NCBI GenBank assembly: GCA_025355385.1
Contig: JANXZS010000221.1
Location: forward strand, 1-33,530
Source: Acidobacteriaceae bacterium
GTDB lineage: Bacteria; Acidobacteriota; Terriglobia; Terriglobales; Acidobacteriaceae
DNA length: 33,530 nt
Direction: 5' to 3'
Positions 8,041 through 18,163 of this stretch are shown here, piece after piece. The first letter of the stretch is position 1. The number at the start of each line of letters is the position of its first letter. Below the pieces are notes generated by a model that was not told the origin of the DNA, ran no database searches, and saw nothing but the letters and a program-made list of their open reading frames with translations. Both the position numbers and the translations under genes were made by a program.

Positions 8041-8706
8041 ATGGTGCGTGATGGCTATTACTACGGATTCGGTCTGCTGGCGGTTGCTGTCCTGGTGTAT
8101 ATCCTCACCGGCGAATGGATCTGGACCTCGATTCCAGTACTGCTGGCCTCGTTCTTCCTCTGGTTCTTTCGCGATCCGCAGCGAACCATCCCTGCTGGGC
8201 CGGGCCTGATCGTTTCTCCCGGCGACGGCTTGGTGACCGAAATCGCCAACATTGACACTCCCGACGGCCCTCGCCAGCGAATCAGCGTCTTTCTGAGCGT
8301 ATTCGACGTCCATGTCAATCGCAGCCCCATCGCGGGAACGCTTCGTCAGGTGCACTACCGGAAAGGCAAATATCTGAATGCGATGAATCCCCTCTCGGCA
8401 GACCAGAACGAGCAGAATATCGTGGTCGTCGTTGGGGGCGGTATCGAGGTCGTCTTCAAGCAGATCGCCGGATTGCTGGCGCGCCGCATCGTATTCAATT
8501 ACAAAGTGGGGGACCGCGTCGAGCGTGGCAGCCGGGTTGGGCTCATCAAGTTCGGCTCGCGTGTAGACGTCGTGCTGCCTGCCAATGTGTGTGTCCGGGT
8601 AACCAAGGGACAACGAGTCAAGGGAGGATCATCCATTCTTGCCGAAATCATCCTCGCGGGCGATCCCATGCCTCCGATTGAAACCGCAGTGGAGGCATTG
8701 GCTTGA
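8041..8706 (+). CDS. psd: Phosphatidylserine decarboxylase (short, archaeal-type)
   Basis: 221-residue pyruvoyl-dependent enzyme making phosphatidylethanolamine from phosphatidylserine. Two N-terminal hydrophobic segments (residues ~8-43) anchor it; [15 protein letters not shown]-type [17 protein letters not shown] (H91 catalytic) and [14 protein letters not shown] follow. The self-cleavage site is G172-S173 in KFGSRVD, the GS form of the short family in place of LGST. Ribosome site AGAGG at 8030-8034. First gene of psd-pssA-asd-like; its stop overlaps the TTG start of pssA. Confidence 0.94.
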   Translation: MVRDGYYYGFGLLAVAVLVYILTGEWIWTSIPVLLASFFLWFFRDPQRTIPAGPGLIVSPGDGLVTEIANIDTPDGPRQRISVFLSVFDVHVNRSPIAGTLRQVHYRKGKYLNAMNPLSADQNEQNIVVVVGGGIEVVFKQIAGLLARRIVFNYKVGDRVERGSRVGLIKFGSRVDVVLPANVCVRVTKGQRVKGGSSILAEIILAGDPMPPIETAVEALA

Positions 8707-9560
8707 ATCGCGACGACCGTCGTTCGCAGCGTTTGCGCAGGGGGATGTATATCATCCCGTCGGTCTTTACCTCGGTCAACATCGCCGCTGGCTACTTTGC
8801 CGTTACCCAGTGCCTGCAGGGATCCCCCGCACAGCCGCACCACTTTGACTACGCTGCTCTGGCGATCGGGTTTGCCGTCCCCTTCGATGCGCTCGATGGA
8901 CGCATCGCCCGCATGACCAATACCACCAGCGAGTTTGGCAAGGAACTGGATTCGCTGGCTGACGTCATCACCTTTGGCGTCGCCCCCAGCATCCTTGCCT
9001 TCACCTGGGGATTCAGCATGCTGCCGACTTCGATGGACCCCGTTCTCAGGCAGAAGCTGGTCGAGTTCGGCGCTTTCCTCTGCTTCCTGTTTCTGCTGTG
9101 CGGGGCAGGGCGCCTGGCGCGCTTCAACATCAGCCACAATCCCCAGCCCAAAAACCCCGGACGGCCGGATCGTAAATACTTTGTCGGCATGCCGATTCCC
9201 GCCGGTGCGGGCGTCATTGCCTCAGTGGTTCATCTCTTCCACGGCAACCCGGTCTTCAACTGGTGGCTGGCGGTGTCCTGGATGGTGCTGGTAGCCCTGG
9301 TGGGATTCCTGATGGTGAGCACGTGGCGCTTCTGGAGCGGCAAGGAGATTAATCTTGCCCACCGCCATCCCTTCCAGATGTTGATTCTGCTGGGAATCAT
9401 CGTCTACTCCACCGTGATGTTTTCCCACGAAGTCCTCTTCCTCTTCGCCTTCGGTTACATGTTCTCCGGCATCTTTGCGCGCGCGGCTTACTCCTCGCGG
9501 CGTGGCAGGAACCTGGGCAATACCCAAGTCTCTAACCCTGATCCCTCGGCATCGGAATGA
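8703..9560 (+). CDS. pssA: CDP-diacylglycerol--serine O-phosphatidyltransferase
   Basis: 285-residue integral membrane enzyme that makes phosphatidylserine, the substrate of the upstream decarboxylase. The CDP-alcohol phosphotransferase motif is clear: [20 protein letters not shown] then [11 protein letters not shown] (D-x2-DG-x2-AR-x8-G-x3-D-x3-D). About seven hydrophobic helices. Start taken as TTG 8703 because GGAGG (8692-8696) lies 6-7 bases ahead and the codon overlaps the psd stop (TTGA); ATG 8745 has a badly spaced site but cannot be excluded. The stop overlaps the next ATG (ATGA at 9557). Confidence 0.94.
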   Translation: MNRDDRRSQRLRRGMYIIPSVFTSVNIAAGYFAVTQCLQGSPAQPHHFDYAALAIGFAVPFDALDGRIARMTNTTSEFGKELDSLADVITFGVAPSILAFTWGFSMLPTSMDPVLRQKLVEFGAFLCFLFLLCGAGRLARFNISHNPQPKNPGRPDRKYFVGMPIPAGAGVIASVVHLFHGNPVFNWWLAVSWMVLVALVGFLMVSTWRFWSGKEINLAHRHPFQMLILLGIIVYSTVMFSHEVLFLFAFGYMFSGIFARAAYSSRRGRNLGNTQVSNPDPSASE

Positions 9561-10597
9561 CAGATACCTATCGCATTGCCATCGTTGGTGCCGCATCCCT
9601 GAGCGGCAAAGAGATGAATGAGGCCCTGGGCGAGTCCATCTTCGCGGCAGCCGATTTCGTGCTGCTGGATGACGACGCGACCCTCGGTCAACTGGAGTCG
9701 GTCGGCGACGAAGTTACCTTCATCCAGCGCCTTGAACCGAGCTCGTTCCAGCAGGCAGACTTCACCTTTTTCTGCGGCAGTCGCGAGCTGACGCGTAAAC
9801 ACTGCAAGGCCGCGCAACGCGCCGGAAGCAGCATTCTCGACCTCTCCGGCGCGCTGGAAAGTGAGCCCAAGGTTTTGGTTCGCGCCCCCTGGGTGCGGGA
9901 AGAAATGAACGGCTCTGCTTCCACCGAGTCGCCCGACCTGCATACCCCTGCTGTGATCCCAGCTCACCCCGCCTCTCTCACGCTTGCGCTCTTGATGCTA
10001 CGGCTTAAAAACCTCGCGGCCATACGCAATGCCTCCGTGACCATCCTCGAACCAGCCTCTGAATATGGACGGCCCGCGATGGACGAGCTGCATCAACAGA
10101 CCGTGAGCCTGCTCTCTTTCCAGACCCTTCCCCGCGAAATATATGACACCCAGGTCGCATTCAACTGCGTGCCGGTGCTGGGGGAAGCAGCCAAGATCAG
10201 CCTCGCCGAATCAGAGGCGACCATCCGGCGGCATTATGCTCTGCTCTCCGCGGGACGCCTGCCTCAGATGGCGATGCAACTCATACACTCGCCCGTCTTT
10301 CACGGACACACCTTCTCCATTGCGGTCGAGTTGGAACAGGCAGTCTCGCTCGAACAATTGGAGACAGCGCTCAGCGGAGATCACGTCGATGTTGTGCTGG
10401 GCGATGCCGATGCGCCCAGCAACCTGAGCGCAGCCGGGCAGGAAGATATCATGGTGCGCCTGCGAAGCGACGAAGGCCAGCACACACAGCGGTTCTGGAT
10501 ATGGGCGGCCGTTGACAATCTGAAACTCGCAGCGGTAAACGCCGTGGCCTGCGCGCTGGAGTTGCGCCGCCTGCGCCCCCAGGGCCAGGTGCAGTAG
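9557..10597 (+). CDS. Aspartate-semialdehyde-dehydrogenase-like protein (Usg type, active-site Cys absent)
   Basis: 346 residues with the Asd fold: an N-terminal NAD(P)-type segment IAIVGAASLSGKEM, a dimerisation domain with SPVFHGHTFSIAVE, and C-terminal RFWIWAAVDNLKLAAVNAVA. In true aspartate-semialdehyde dehydrogenase the catalytic cysteine sits in an NCT-type motif; here the matching place reads HPASLTLALLML (residues 137-148) with Ala at the cysteine position. This resembles E. coli Usg-1, a non-catalytic Asd paralogue of unknown role. It overlaps pssA by ATGA and so is co-translated with phospholipid genes, not lysine or threonine genes. I call it a probable pseudoenzyme. The stop codon is 3 bp from element copy 2. 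Confidence 0.85.
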   Translation: MTDTYRIAIVGAASLSGKEMNEALGESIFAAADFVLLDDDATLGQLESVGDEVTFIQRLEPSSFQQADFTFFCGSRELTRKHCKAAQRAGSSILDLSGALESEPKVLVRAPWVREEMNGSASTESPDLHTPAVIPAHPASLTLALLMLRLKNLAAIRNASVTILEPASEYGRPAMDELHQQTVSLLSFQTLPREIYDTQVAFNCVPVLGEAAKISLAESEATIRRHYALLSAGRLPQMAMQLIHSPVFHGHTFSIAVELEQAVSLEQLETALSGDHVDVVLGDADAPSNLSAAGQEDIMVRLRSDEGQHTQRFWIWAAVDNLKLAAVNAVACALELRRLRPQGQVQ

Positions 10598-10599
10598 AA

Positions 10600-10717
10600 C
10601 TAGAGCGGAAGCAGGGAGAGGGTGATGTATCCAGCATCAGCGATGTAGGCATTTTGTTAATGAAAATGCCTGCAGAGAGCTGTAGCTCACCTTACAGTAA
10701 CCCTGCTTCTGCTCTAG
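10600..10717 (+). repeat. Dispersed 118-bp inverted-repeat element, copy 2
   Basis: Complete copy. Left terminus CTAGAGCGGAAGCAGGG and right terminus CCCTGCTTCTGCTCTAG pair over 17 positions (one G-T). Internal hairpin AGGCATTTT / AAAATGCCT (10646-10671). Lies between two convergent genes, 3 bp after the Asd-like stop and 34 bp before the dgt stop. Confidence 0.96.
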
Positions 10718-10751
10718 ACCGCTTCAGCGTGATCTGACCTCGGCCTGAGAG

Positions 10752-11909
10752 TCAATCACTGTGCTGCCACAAATCGTGTTGCTTCAAAATGAATTTATCC
10801 GTCATGCCAGCGATGTAGTCCGCCACAAAGCGCGCCGGTCCCTGTTCCGCAATATCCATCTCGTGTCCCGGCGGAATCAGCGCAGGATTCGCTACCCACG
10901 CGTCGAATAGGGTCTGAATAATTCGCGCCGCTTCGCGCTGGTCGCGTACCAGGTCCTCGCAGTGGTAAAGGTTCTCATAGAGATAGCTCTTGGCTTCCAT
11001 GCGCTGCGCTTCCATCTCCGGCGAAAAGGCTGCCAGCCGTCCCGGGGCAGTACGAATCTCTTCGAGCGAAGTGATGCCCGCACTCGATACCCGGCGAAGC
11101 GTCTCCTCGATCAGATCTCCGGCGAGCGCATTCAGCATCGATTTCAGCGCTTCATTGAGGACCAGCTTCTCAGCCGCTTCAGGGTATCTCTTCTGCACCG
11201 GGACGTAGAAGTGTTCGAAGATGCGGACGTGCTCGCTTACGTGGTCGAGCCTTAAAATGCCGGCTTCCATGCCGTCGTCCAGATCGGCGGTGAGATAGGC
11301 TATTTCGTCTGCAAGATCGATGAGTTGTGCTTCCAGCGGCGGCCGCTGATCGAGGAAATACTCTGCCAGCTCGGGGTGCTGTGCTGCGGAGTAATCGTGC
11401 GAATGCTTGATGATCCCTTCACGCACGCCGAGGGTAAGATTGAGTCCGCGAAAGCCCACGTATCGCTGCTCGAAGTATTCCACGATGCGCAGCGCGTGCA
11501 GGTTGTGGTCGAAGCTCAACCCATGCTGGCGCAGCGCTTCGTCCAGCGCATGCTCGCCCGCGTGACCGAACGGGGGATGGCCGATATCGTGCACCAGAGC
11601 CAGTGACTCGGTCAGATCCTCATTCAGTCCCAGGGCATTGGCGATGGTTCGCGCGATCTGCGCCACTTCCATGGTGTGTGTCAGGCGGCTGCGAAAATGA
11701 TCGGAGAATCGGTCAGTGAAGACCTGTGTCTTGCCTGCGAGACGCCGAAACGCCCGGGCGTGAATGATGCGTGCGCGATCTCTTTGGAAGCCAGAGCGGT
11801 AAGGGTGCGTTATCTCTCGGTGCACGCGCCGAGCAAGCGGCTCACGTTCCCCGTCTCGAACTCGACAGCCCAGCGGCAGACGCGCGAGTGGAGTCGAGGT
11901 TGTGGTCAC
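10752..11909 (-). CDS. dgt: dGTP triphosphohydrolase-like HD-domain protein
   Basis: 385-residue HD-superfamily dNTPase that releases triphosphate from (d)GTP or other dNTPs. Visible: RIIHARAFRRLAGKTQV, RSRLTHTMEV (H78), the HD dyad in LVHDIGHPPFGHAGE (H107-D108), and the downstream Asp in DLADEIAYLTADLDDG. The length fits the bacterial dGTPase-like class that is often activated by dNTPs, rather than the ~500-residue E. coli enzyme. GTG start at 11909, with AAAGGAG about 12 bases upstream. It follows the TPR gene by 38 bp on the same strand, probably one operon. Confidence 0.92.
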   Translation of the reverse strand: MTTTSTPLARLPLGCRVRDGEREPLARRVHREITHPYRSGFQRDRARIIHARAFRRLAGKTQVFTDRFSDHFRSRLTHTMEVAQIARTIANALGLNEDLTESLALVHDIGHPPFGHAGEHALDEALRQHGLSFDHNLHALRIVEYFEQRYVGFRGLNLTLGVREGIIKHSHDYSAAQHPELAEYFLDQRPPLEAQLIDLADEIAYLTADLDDGMEAGILRLDHVSEHVRIFEHFYVPVQKRYPEAAEKLVLNEALKSMLNALAGDLIEETLRRVSSAGITSLEEIRTAPGRLAAFSPEMEAQRMEAKSYLYENLYHCEDLVRDQREAARIIQTLFDAWVANPALIPPGHEMDIAEQGPARFVADYIAGMTDKFILKQHDLWQHSD

Positions 11910-11947
11910 GTTGGTGCCGCTCTCCTTTGGTGCTGGTTGCTTGACTG

Positions 11948-14050
11948 CTAGTTCTTTCCGCTCATCGTGGGTTCATGTTTGGCCAGCCTCACGCGAGCAC
12001 CTTCAAGCTTCTTCTCCACTTTGCTTACATCTCCAGGCTCAGTGTCTGCGGGAGTGGTGCGCGCGTATTCCGCCAACGCCAGCTCCCATTGTGCAGCCGC
12101 TTCCTTCAGCCGTCCCGTCTTCTCGTAAACCTCGCCCATATGGTCGTGCACGGATGGATCGGTGGACAGGCGTTCCAGCGCTTTGCGCAGGTTATCTTCC
12201 GCCGCGCCATACTGGCCCAGCTTATAAAACGTCCAACCCAGCGAATCCAGATAAGCACCGTTTTGCGGATCGAGCAGCACCGCCTGCTGGATAATCCCCA
12301 GGGCCTCGGGCAGGCGTACGCCTCGATCCGCCAGCATGTAGCCCAGGTAGTTCAGCGTCATGCTGTTGTTGGCGTCGATCGCCAGAATCTTGCGGAACTG
12401 TTCTTCCGCCGCGTCGTAGTGCTTCTGCCGTTCCGCTATCGTGCCACGCAAAAAGTAGATGTAGATTTTCTCTTCCTGCTTGGTTGCAAGCGGCTCTGCT
12501 TTGTCGATCACGTCGCTGGCATCTTTCCAGCGGCGCAGTCGGACGTCGATTTGCGCTAGCTGCAGGTAGGTCTCGCGATCTTCCGGGCCGCCGTTCAGCT
12601 GCGACTTCGCAATCTCGATGCCCTCATCCACTTTGCCGGTATCTGCGAGTTGTCCTGCCAGCATCAGCTTGATCTGGCGATCCTTAGGCAGCTTCTGCGC
12701 TGCTTCCTGTGCGGCGGCGGTAGCTTGAGGGTACATGCGCGCATCGCGATAGGCATCCACCTTGCCCTGATAGCCGCGCACTGCAAAGTCTCCACCCATG
12801 GAAATCATCTTGTTATAGGTATCAATCGCCGGTGGAGTCTTGTTTTGTTCGCGATACACATTGGCAAGTCGCTCAAGAAAAATGATCCGATTGTTTTTTT
12901 CCAGCTCGGAGTATTGGTCGTTAGCGTGCGCAGTGCCAGCCACCAGCTTTTCCAGAATCTGGGTGGCGTCCTCATACCGCCCCAGCGAGTCATACAGCAG
13001 GGCCTCGTTGAAGCTGATCTCCAGCGAATCCTTTACCAGCAGCTTCGCTTTTTTTAGCGTGCTCAGCGATTGCTCGTATTTGCCCTGTCGACGCTCAATC
13101 TCCGAGATGCGCAGATATGCCTGCGGATCCTGCGGGTCGCCCGCCGAGATGTCGGTGTAGATCTTCAGCGCCTGGTCCAGCTGGTTGTCATTCAGCATGC
13201 TTTGGGCTAGCGCGCGTTCAGCATCCAGATTGTCCGGATCGCTCCCGAGAGAGCGCTGGTAGGCGGCGATAGCCTTCTTGTTGTCTTTCAGCTGATCGAA
13301 GATCGAGCCCAGTGCAAATTCCATCTTGGCGGATCGATCGTCCAACGGCACCGCATCCAGAACCGCGACCGCGCGCTTCAGATCGCCGGACTCGCTGTAT
13401 AGGCGAGCCAGATTCAACACCACATCTTCTGAGTTGGGATCGATCTTCTGCGCCGTCTTGAACTGCTCTTCGGCCTTTGCGGTGTTATGGTTCAGGGAAT
13501 GAAGCTGTCCCAGCAGCAGGCGATTTTCGATGTCGTTTGGTGCCAGCTCGATAATTTTGTCGTACTCCGCGATAGCCAGATCCAGCATCTTCTCCGACGG
13601 AGAATTTTTCTGCACGTCGCCCAGCGAGCGCAGATAGATGCGGCCCAGCAGCTTGTGCGCCTCCAGACTATTGGGATCCTTCTTGATCATGTCCTGCGCC
13701 GCCAGCACCGCCTCGCGAACGCGGCCGGTTTTGAAATAAAGCTCCGCCAAACCGCTATTCAAATAGGTGGAGGCGGGGTCAGCGTTGAGCGCCAGCTTGT
13801 ACTCCTCAACCGCCCGCGTGGCGTACTCGGGCCGGCCATAGGTGGTGGCCATCTCCTCGTACGTGTGGGCCAGAGCAAAGTGATAGTACGCGCCCGCTCG
13901 ATCTGGTATAGAAGAAGGCTTTGGGGTATCAGCCCGCAACGGCGCGGCAAAAGGAGCCACAGCCAGCGCCAAGGCGATGGCCGCCGGCCGCATCGCGGAT
14001 TGTGCGTAGGAAAATAGCGAAATTTCGTTTGGCTTAGAGCTGTTTGTCAT
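11948..14050 (-). CDS. Secreted/periplasmic tetratricopeptide-repeat protein
   Basis: 700 residues. An N-terminal signal-like segment (residues ~20-40: MRPAAIALALAVAPFAAPLR, then ADT) implies export. The rest is a nearly continuous array of roughly 14 TPR units (for example SGLAELYFKTGRVREAVLAA and YLDSLGWTFYKLGQYGAAED), ending in a basic tail. TPR arrays bind peptides or scaffold complexes; no enzyme domain is visible. The final repeats resemble those of the large TPR proteins common in Acidobacteriota and delta-proteobacteria. The leader has a compact GC hairpin (14072-14087) and AGGA 9-13 bases before the ATG. Confidence 0.88.
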   Translation of the reverse strand: MTNSSKPNEISLFSYAQSAMRPAAIALALAVAPFAAPLRADTPKPSSIPDRAGAYYHFALAHTYEEMATTYGRPEYATRAVEEYKLALNADPASTYLNSGLAELYFKTGRVREAVLAAQDMIKKDPNSLEAHKLLGRIYLRSLGDVQKNSPSEKMLDLAIAEYDKIIELAPNDIENRLLLGQLHSLNHNTAKAEEQFKTAQKIDPNSEDVVLNLARLYSESGDLKRAVAVLDAVPLDDRSAKMEFALGSIFDQLKDNKKAIAAYQRSLGSDPDNLDAERALAQSMLNDNQLDQALKIYTDISAGDPQDPQAYLRISEIERRQGKYEQSLSTLKKAKLLVKDSLEISFNEALLYDSLGRYEDATQILEKLVAGTAHANDQYSELEKNNRIIFLERLANVYREQNKTPPAIDTYNKMISMGGDFAVRGYQGKVDAYRDARMYPQATAAAQEAAQKLPKDRQIKLMLAGQLADTGKVDEGIEIAKSQLNGGPEDRETYLQLAQIDVRLRRWKDASDVIDKAEPLATKQEEKIYIYFLRGTIAERQKHYDAAEEQFRKILAIDANNSMTLNYLGYMLADRGVRLPEALGIIQQAVLLDPQNGAYLDSLGWTFYKLGQYGAAEDNLRKALERLSTDPSVHDHMGEVYEKTGRLKEAAAQWELALAEYARTTPADTEPGDVSKVEKKLEGARVRLAKHEPTMSGKN

Positions 14051-14071
14051 TTTTGGGCGATCCTGAGACGA

Positions 14072-14087
14072 GCCGCGCTTCCGCGGC
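14072..14087 (-). promoter_or_regulatory. GC-rich hairpin in the leader of the TPR gene
   Basis: GCCGCG / CGCGGC with a four-base loop, 21 bp upstream of the start codon on the minus strand. It may tune translation or mRNA stability; no T-tract, so not a terminator. Confidence 0.4.
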
Positions 14088-14128
14088 CTGATTATGCGAA
14101 TGCTGATGAGATGCTCTAGCCCCGCTCT

Positions 14129-14150
14129 AGGAAGCGCGTCGCCGCTTCCT
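14129..14150. other. Hairpin between the FUSC and TPR genes
   Basis: Perfect 8-bp stem AGGAAGCG / CGCTTCCT with a six-base loop, no T-tract on either side. It lies about 85 bp past the FUSC stop. It could end the FUSC transcript with Rho help or be a leader structure of the TPR gene. GCTCTAG occurs twice just beside it (14113-14119, 14124-14130). Confidence 0.35.
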
Positions 14151-14233
14151 CTGTTGTATAGAGACGATTGTAACGCGGGAATGGGTGCGGAGGATTCCAG
14201 ACTATCCCGCTCGTGACCGCCACAGACGCCAAC

Positions 14234-16507
14234 CTACCCAACCTCGGTGGTTTGCGTGACCGGGCGGTTCGCCTCGGCCGTGGCGGTTGTGCCCAGCAGC
14301 CCACCCCCCTTCATAGCCAGCAGGGATCGCTGCATCACGGCAAGCTGACGGTCCATCCGGACGAGCTGGCGCTGCCCGTTGTGTCGTCCGACGGTCCCCG
14401 CCATCTCCGGCAAGGTGGGAAGTTCAGGCATCGCGCCCCAGTTGACCATCTTGCCCCCCAGCGCATGCTCCAGCAGCGTAAGTCCCTCACTGATCCGGTC
14501 CATACGTCGCCGCACCGCCGGCGAGCGCTTCCAGCCTTCTTCCCCGGGCAGGCAAGCCAGCGTGGTAATACTCTGCCCAAAGCGCCGCAGGTAGGTGACA
14601 AAGGCGACAGCGGCTTCTGTAGCCCGGGCCCCGCCTGGAGCCCCTCCGCGGCTTGTCCAGGTTGGCTCCAGCCGCAACCGGTCGAGGGAGACTTCCGAGT
14701 CATTGTGAGCCAAACCTATTGCCCGCCGCGCCTGAGCCAAGGCTTGTTTGCGCGCTTCGGTCCCCCGGGAATCGCTCTCCCGCCAGCTCTCCAGCAGCCG
14801 ATCCAGGTAACGCCGGTTGGCCTGTAGGCTGCGTTGCAATTGCGGACTGAAGCGCCGCCGTTCCAGCGCCGGCCACAGAACCGCCATCGCCAGCATCGCC
14901 AGCAGGGCACCCAGTATCGTGTCGATGGTGCGAACACCTGCCAGCTGCCAGTCTCCAACGTAGGGCAGGAACGCCAGCACAAAAGTAGGCGTCAAAAAGA
15001 AGCAGAAAAGGGTGTAACTGACCGGCAACACCGCCAGCGCGCAGAAGGCCAGCGGAAAAAGCGCCGCCCCCGTTGCCGCCTGCGAATCAAGAAAGACGGC
15101 CAGGATAGCCGCCAGAATGCCACCAGCCACCGTGCCGCCGATGCGCTGTAAGGAACGATGGAAGGTGCCCCCCACGTGCGGCTGCAGGACGATCAGCGAC
15201 GTCAGCATCATCCAGTACCCATGGTTTACCGGGAACCAGCTGAGGATGCAAACGTTCACCCCGCACACTACGGCCACCCGCACGGCATGCCGCAGTATCA
15301 GCGAGTCCGTATTCCAGTTGGCTGCAATTTGCTCCAGGCCGAGCGGTGTACGTTCTAGCTTGAGAACAGCTACTCCCCGTTCCGGCTTCGGGTCAGGACG
15401 CGTTTCGCGCCCCGTCCGTACGGCAGTCGCGCTCTCCAGCGCCGTGTCGAGATTCTCCGTAGCATCGGTGATCTGGTGCAGCAGAAACTGCCCCGACAGA
15501 TCCTCCGCCGACAAGCATTGCGCCATCTCCACGGGAATGCGGCGCAGTCGTTCCTGATAGCCGCGGAAGCCCTCATCAACCTTTTCCACGCGGCCGCGCA
15601 AAACCGCAGCGATCCAGGATTCGGCCTGCTCCAGCAGCAGCAAAGCGCTTTTGCCGCGCGCAACACAGGGCGACGCATCCTGATTCGCCGTCATCTCCAT
15701 GTACTCGGCCAGCGCAACCGAGCGTCCCATCAGCATTTCAGCCGACTCCAGCAGCACAATTAGATTGCGGCCCCGCAGGGTCTCCGCCGCGCTCTCCGCC
15801 CGCACACTGGAAACGGCATGACGTGCACTTTCAAGCGTCCGGCGGAGATTGCTCTGGTGACGCTGCGCCAGCCGGTGCCACGGGGCTGGCTGAACCTGCT
15901 TATCGAGATTCAGCTCATAAATGCTGCTCAGAAAGCTAGCCAGTTCGCGGTAGCAGTCGCTGACCGCAACGCGCGCTGGGCGGTACGCATCCAGCGGCCA
16001 CAGGAAGAGGGACAGCAGCATCGACCACATACCGCCCAGAATGAGAAAAAATGCGTGTGTGGCGGCCACCTTGAAGTCACTCGAGGGCGCGCCCAGACCG
16101 CAGATGTAGATCACCTGGATCAACGGGCTGGCCGAGGCAAACGGTTCGCCCAGCACCATCACGTAAGTCCAAGCCAGGCACCACAACACGGTGGCGGGCA
16201 AGGCATACGCCAGCGTGCCCCCGACCAGGGTCCCCAGCATGCACCCGGCAGCTCCCCCGAAGGTCAGCAGGCCCAGGCTGGCCATCCTGCTGCGATAAGG
16301 ACCGCCCTTGTCTGAGAGGATCGCTTCAAAGCCGCCCAGTCCAGCCCAGGCCAGCTCTGGCTGTTGCAGCATGTCACCGAGCAGCAGTGGAATGCTGATC
16401 GCCGTGCCAGCCCGCAGGCCGCGAAACCAGTCGATGGTGCGCAACCATGCCACCCGCTCCAGCCTGGTCTTGATTGTCTGAAGCGACAGCATATCCAAAT
16501 ATCGCAT
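14234..16507 (-). CDS. FUSC-family inner-membrane protein (fusaric-acid-resistance/aromatic-acid exporter-like)
   Basis: 757-residue protein with the YccS/FUSC architecture. An N-terminal block of about six membrane helices (residues ~30-180, including [22 protein letters not shown] and [19 protein letters not shown]) is followed by a cytosolic helical segment. A second membrane block follows ([20 protein letters not shown], then [33 protein letters not shown]), then a soluble tail. The PHVGGTF...R..GT motif marks the FUSC_2 domain. These proteins export aromatic acids or are of unknown role; partner adaptor genes (AaeA-type) are absent here. Start at ATG 16507 with no clear ribosome site; ATG 16492 is an alternative. 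Downstream of purH by 72 bp on the same strand. Confidence 0.86.
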   Translation of the reverse strand: MRYLDMLSLQTIKTRLERVAWLRTIDWFRGLRAGTAISIPLLLGDMLQQPELAWAGLGGFEAILSDKGGPYRSRMASLGLLTFGGAAGCMLGTLVGGTLAYALPATVLWCLAWTYVMVLGEPFASASPLIQVIYICGLGAPSSDFKVAATHAFFLILGGMWSMLLSLFLWPLDAYRPARVAVSDCYRELASFLSSIYELNLDKQVQPAPWHRLAQRHQSNLRRTLESARHAVSSVRAESAAETLRGRNLIVLLESAEMLMGRSVALAEYMEMTANQDASPCVARGKSALLLLEQAESWIAAVLRGRVEKVDEGFRGYQERLRRIPVEMAQCLSAEDLSGQFLLHQITDATENLDTALESATAVRTGRETRPDPKPERGVAVLKLERTPLGLEQIAANWNTDSLILRHAVRVAVVCGVNVCILSWFPVNHGYWMMLTSLIVLQPHVGGTFHRSLQRIGGTVAGGILAAILAVFLDSQAATGAALFPLAFCALAVLPVSYTLFCFFLTPTFVLAFLPYVGDWQLAGVRTIDTILGALLAMLAMAVLWPALERRRFSPQLQRSLQANRRYLDRLLESWRESDSRGTEARKQALAQARRAIGLAHNDSEVSLDRLRLEPTWTSRGGAPGGARATEAAVAFVTYLRRFGQSITTLACLPGEEGWKRSPAVRRRMDRISEGLTLLEHALGGKMVNWGAMPELPTLPEMAGTVGRHNGQRQLVRMDRQLAVMQRSLLAMKGGGLLGTTATAEANRPVTQTTEVG

Positions 16508-16579
16508 CGGCTTTGTTGTGCAACTGAGATGCGGGCCTTCAAAAAGCGTCCGCTACCAGCTGGCTACTTCCCTTCGCCC

Positions 16580-18163
16580 TCAATGCCTGAAGTGCCTGAT
16601 TCCCGTAAACACCATGGCCACGCCCAGCCTGTCGGCGGCGGCGATCACCTCATCATCCCGCACCGAGCCGCCCGGCTGGATCACCGCCGTCGCCCCCGCC
16701 TCGGCAACCGCCTCCAGTCCGTCCGCAAAGGGGAAGAAAGCGTCCGAGGCAGCCACGCAGTCGGTCAATGGCAGCACCGCCTTCATCGCCCCGAATTTCG
16801 CCGAATCCACCCGGCTCGTCTGGCCCGCGCCCACCCCCAGCGTCTGCCCATCCCGGGCATAAACGATGGCGTTGGACTTGACGTGCTTCGAGACGCGCCA
16901 CGCAAACAGCAGGGAGCGCAGCTGGTCCACCGTGGGCTTGCGCGCCGTCACGGTCTTTAGTTCGCCCAGGCTGATGCTGCCCCGATCCGCGTCCTGCAGC
17001 AAGAGCCCGCCGGAAACCTGCTTGATCACCCGCGAACTCTGAGCTGGGCGAATCTCGATCAGGCGCAGGTTCTTTTTGCCCTGCAGCCGGGTAAGCGCCT
17101 CGATGGTGAACGAGGGAGCGACGATGGCCTCGACAAACAGCTTGGCCATTTCTTCGGCTGCTTCCAGATCCAGGGCGCGATTCACGCCGATCACTCCGCC
17201 ATAAGCGGAGACCGGGTCCGATGCCAGGGCTTTGCGGTAGGCGTCAGCCAGATTTTGGGATGTGGCTGCACCACAGGGATTGGTGTGCTTGATGATGACT
17301 ACCGATGGCTCGTCGAACTCCTGGACCAGCTCCCAGCAGGCATCCAGATCGACGAGATTGTTATAGCTGAGTTCCTTGCCGTGGTGCTGCGTCGCCCCGG
17401 CGATCCCGGTGCCGCTGCCATCGGAGTACATTGCAGCGCGCTGGTGGGGATTCTCCCCGTAGCGGAGATCCTTCGCCAGCGCATAGGCGATTCTCAAGGT
17501 GCGCGGAAAGGGAGCATTATCCGAGGCAGTGAACTGGACAGGATCGTGCGCAGGTTCCGGCGTGGCGATGCGCTCAAGGGTGTTGGCGATCGCCGTGTCG
17601 TATGCTGCCGTGACGGCAAAGGCCTGTCGCGCCAGCTGCCAGCGAGTATCCCGGCTAAGCCCGCCGCCATTGGCCTGCATCTCCTCGCCCAGACCGCGAT
17701 AGTCGCTGGCTGACGTCACAATGGCTACATCTTCGAAGTTCTTCGCAGCCGAGCGGACCATCGACGGTCCCCCAATATCGATGTTCTCGATCACCTCCTC
17801 AAAGGCAGCACCCGCCCGTGAAGCTGTCTTTTCGAAGGCATAGAGATTTACCACCACCATATCGATGGGCAGGATGCCGTGCGCCGCTACTGCAGCCTCA
17901 TGCTCGGCCTTGCCGCGTACATATAGAATGCCGCCGTGGACGCGTGGATCGAGTGTCTTGACCCGGCCATCGAGCATCTCGGGGAAGCCTGTCAAGTCCG
18001 AGATGTCCCGCACCTGCAATCCCGCTTCGCGCAGTGCGCGCGCCGTGCCACCGGTAGATATAAGCTCCACCCCGTGGCCGGTGAGTTGCCGCGCAAACTC
18101 TACCAATCCGGTCTTATCCGTAACACTCAGCAACGCCCGCTTGATAAGCTTGATGCCGCTCAA
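16580..18163 (-). CDS. purH: Bifunctional AICAR formyltransferase / IMP cyclohydrolase
   Basis: 527-residue enzyme for the last two steps of IMP synthesis. The N-terminal MGS-like cyclohydrolase domain is shown by [40 protein letters not shown] and [16 protein letters not shown]. The formyltransferase domain has [14 protein letters not shown], the catalytic KHTNPCGAA, and C-terminal [20 protein letters not shown]. The length is typical. The start is TTG 18163 (AAAGGA about 10 bases upstream); the conserved protein begins directly after it, so no ATG fits better. A 494-bp gap separates it from the divergent secreted-protein gene; I see no PurR-type site or purine riboswitch in it. Confidence 0.97.
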   Translation of the reverse strand: MSGIKLIKRALLSVTDKTGLVEFARQLTGHGVELISTGGTARALREAGLQVRDISDLTGFPEMLDGRVKTLDPRVHGGILYVRGKAEHEAAVAAHGILPIDMVVVNLYAFEKTASRAGAAFEEVIENIDIGGPSMVRSAAKNFEDVAIVTSASDYRGLGEEMQANGGGLSRDTRWQLARQAFAVTAAYDTAIANTLERIATPEPAHDPVQFTASDNAPFPRTLRIAYALAKDLRYGENPHQRAAMYSDGSGTGIAGATQHHGKELSYNNLVDLDACWELVQEFDEPSVVIIKHTNPCGAATSQNLADAYRKALASDPVSAYGGVIGVNRALDLEAAEEMAKLFVEAIVAPSFTIEALTRLQGKKNLRLIEIRPAQSSRVIKQVSGGLLLQDADRGSISLGELKTVTARKPTVDQLRSLLFAWRVSKHVKSNAIVYARDGQTLGVGAGQTSRVDSAKFGAMKAVLPLTDCVAASDAFFPFADGLEAVAEAGATAVIQPGGSVRDDEVIAAADRLGVAMVFTGIRHFRH

